The position numbers and the translations under genes were made by a program. Shown one piece after another: positions 62,077 through 64,000 of a stretch of DNA of 64,000 bases (positions are counted from its first letter, which is position 1; each line of letters begins with the position of its first letter). The DNA comes from Phaeotremella fagi (Eukaryota; Basidiomycota; Tremellomycetes; Tremellales; Phaeotremellaceae). The stretch is from assembly GCA_001599715.1 (NCBI GenBank), contig BCHU01000003.1, forward strand, positions 1,488,001 to 1,552,000, read 5' to 3'. The notes under the pieces were generated by a model. It was not told the origin of the DNA, did not search any database, and saw only the letters and a list, made by a program, of their open reading frames with translations.

Positions 62077-64000
62077 ATGTCTCTGCATAGATATAACGTC
62101 CCGCCGCCACTGGCCGTCGCTTTCCATCCAGCTCCTCCTCCTAAAACCAAAGATCCCAAGAAAGATTCAAAAGACGATAAAGATAAAGACAAGAAGAACG
62201 ATAAAGACAAAGACGAGAAGAAAGATCAAGATAAAGCGAAAGACGACAAAGACGTTGAAAAAGAACAATCTCCTAAAGACGAGAAACCACAAGCAAAGAA
62301 AGATGGTGAAATGCCGATAGCCTTAGGCACTCCTGGTCCTGTTTCACCACAATCTAATATCCCCGAACCACCAACTCCCGCTTTTGGAGTTGAATCTCCT
62401 ACTACTCCGTTACCGCTTAAAGACTCTAAACCAGTCAAAGACGACGGCAACGATCAGAATTCATCCAAAATCAAAGAAACTGATAAACAGGAGAATCAAG
62501 AAAAAGACAAAAAGGATTCCAAAGATCAAGAGAAAGAGTCAAAGGACGACGAAGAAAAAGAGAAAGTTCCGTTGGAGCCTATCAAACTACTCTCACCTGC
62601 ACCCCATCGACCTATCCGTACTAAATTAGATCTAAACACGGCGAAACCTTATCCACCAATCAACACCGATCCCAGAGGTGCGTATAACAAGTACGCTAAA
62701 GCTGTTGGGAACGAGGTCATCTATGTCGATGTTACCAAGGACGGTTGGTTGGTCGAACAATGGAAAGAAAGATCGGAAAGAGAGGCTTTAGCTTTACTTC
62801 GTGGTGAGATTGATTCTAGTGCTTTGAACGATTTTATCGAAAAGGAAGAGAACAAGGTTTTGAGAAAAGTTCCGACTAGTGCTGAGAAGATTTTATTGGA
62901 TTTATGGAATGATCTAGCTATAGCTTATAACCAAGAGGTTGGTTCTGATTTCTTTTACTTGAACGAAGGGGTGTTAGATATTGATGTACCTTCTTAGCTA
63001 CCTGTTGGCCAGTTCTGGTCACGCTATGATTGGTCCGATCCAGATGCACAAATTTACCTTCAGGATATTAGAAGGAAAGAAACTCCAGAAGAGATCAGTT
63101 GGAAGAAACATGCTGAGAAGAAAAAGAGCGAAGATGAGAAGAGAAAAGTTGATGAGAAGGAAAAGTCTGAAAAGAAAGATGAGAAAGATAAGGATGAGGG
63201 AAAAGATAAGAAAAATGAGGACGACAAGAAAGTTGATGAAAAGCTACCTGATGGAAACACTGAGAAGGAGAACGGAAGCGAAAAAGATAAGCCAGAAGTG
63301 GTCGATAAGAAGGATGAGAGTGTAAAGGAGGATGAAGTCGAGGAACCACCGGTAGAATGGACAAAATCTGGGTTCGAAGAAGTTTTAGCGACTGTTGGTG
63401 TACAATGTGTATACAATACCCATGTAAGTTGAAATATCCAAACATCATCAACAAAACACAAAGTGTAACTGATGCCCTCTTGACAGAAACCACTCCAAGG
63501 AAACGAATACGAACCGCTTGGAGCGTACTTGATACTAAGTAACGGCTATTTCCTCCTACGAACTGATGATTTCCTCGAATGGAAACCTGAAGATACCGCT
63601 GGTAAATTCGAGCCGTTGGTTACATCAGCTCATGATAGAGTTTTTGGTGATATGGTTCAAAAACAGATGGATGAGGAGAGAGAGAAGAAAGAGGCTGAGT
63701 ATCGGAAACGGAAAGCTGCTGAGAGGAAGGCTGCTGAGACTAAAGAGAAGGAGAAGGGGGGTAATGGGAAGGATAAGGAGGGGAAGGACAAAGAGGGGAA
63801 GAACAAGGAAGGGAAGAAAGATGCCAAAGATGATGTTGAGGGAAAGAAGGATTTACCCGGTGGAGTTACTGGAGATAAGGCTAAGAAAGATGGGGATACT
63901 GATTCTCCTGCTAAGAAAGCGGATGAGAAATCTGGGAAGAAAGGTGATGGAAAACCAAAAGATGAGAAGAAAGACATTGGAAAAGATGAAGTTGTCAAAA
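62077..64000 (+). CDS. Lysine-rich unknown protein (continues past window)
   Basis: The start ATG at 62077 gives MSLHRYNVPPPLAVAFHPAP. The first 170 residues are dominated by K/D/E repeats (KDDKDKDKKNDKDKD). A conserved-looking block follows: GNEVIYVDVTKDGWLVEQWK, LDLWNDLAIAYNQE, then LPVGQFWSRYDW, SDPDAQIYLQDIRRKE, and after a second K/E-rich run, GFEEVLATVGVQCVYNTH, and YLILSNGYFLLRTDDFLEWK. A TAG at 62995-62997 sits in frame between the two blocks. An intron at 62938-62997 (60 nt, GTTGGT donor, TTCTTAG acceptor) would remove it and keep the frame. Another intron lies at about 63424-63486. The frame is still open at the window end. I do not recognise the family. Confidence 0.68.

Noticed and set aside
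1..64000. tRNA, rRNA, CRISPR or transposon signatures
   Set aside because: I scanned for T-loop GTTCGAATC-type motifs, repeated spacer-like arrays and transposase/reverse-transcriptase motifs; the few T-loop-like hits are inside introns or coding sequence and no cloverleaf follows.

Overview
The window reads as nuclear DNA from a basidiomycete yeast, most likely a tremellomycete (Cryptococcus/Kwoniella/Tremella-like). Reasons: genes are dense on both strands, most are cut by many 40-60 nt introns with GTAAGT/GTGAGT-type donors and CTGAC/CTAAC/TTGAC-type branch points, codon use is moderately AT-leaning, and the proteins are typical fungal housekeeping proteins. No rRNA, tRNA, CRISPR array or recognisable transposon was seen. 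Species cannot be fixed from sequence reading alone. Coordinates give the CDS span including introns; splice junctions were inferred by eye.

Layout. 1-4833 (+): C-terminal half of the translation regulator Gcn1. 5181-7748 (-) and 8206-9581 (+): a divergent pair made of a kinesin and a Sos7-like kinetochore subunit. 9959-10821 (-): a secreted expansin-like (DPBB) protein. 10822-14892: an accessory-looking zone holding a sparse 1.3 kb gap and then a tandem array of four small, intronless, mutually related genes of unknown function on the minus strand, the last interrupted by an in-frame TGA. 15080-17775 (-): RINT1/Tip20-like tether. 17956-19083 (+): two-helix, probably mitochondrial protein. 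19387-21182 (+): Dsk2/ubiquilin. 21320-23510 (-): MFS transporter. 23961-26127 (-): L-fuconate dehydratase-like enzyme. 26631-27225 (-): CipC-like small protein. 28435-29223 (+): small single-pass, proline-rich membrane protein. 29641-30951: a tail-to-tail pair of small unknown genes that are paralogs with matching internal exon lengths. 32499-35737 (+): trehalose-6-phosphate phosphatase. 35943-36798 (-): ankyrin protein. 37028-39182 (-): NIPA/DUF803-type multi-pass membrane protein. 39454-41958 (-): protein with dsRNA-binding-like domains. 42380-44306 (+): SWIM-RING ubiquitin ligase with micro-exons. 44601-45948 (+): orphan gene. 46168-48085 (-): hexokinase. 48557-53481 (-): cohesin subunit Smc1. 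53721-54087 (-): small unknown protein. 54325-57359 (-): vacuolar TRP channel Yvc1. 57714-61468 (+): Ark1/Prk1/AAK1-type kinase. 62077-end (+): start of a lysine-rich unknown gene with a TAG that is either the last bases of a weak intron or a real stop.

Most of the window is ordinary core genome: stress and nutrient signalling (Gcn1, trehalose, hexokinase), chromosome segregation (Smc1, Sos7-like, kinesin), protein quality control (Dsk2, SWIM-RING) and membrane traffic (RINT1/Tip20, Ark1-type kinase, Yvc1). The parts that ordinary annotation would not explain are the two families of small unknown genes (12.1-14.9 kb and 29.6-31.0 kb), the micro-exon cluster at 42.8-43.0 kb and the TAG at 62995. 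I did not find evidence for a defence, mobile or toxin system.
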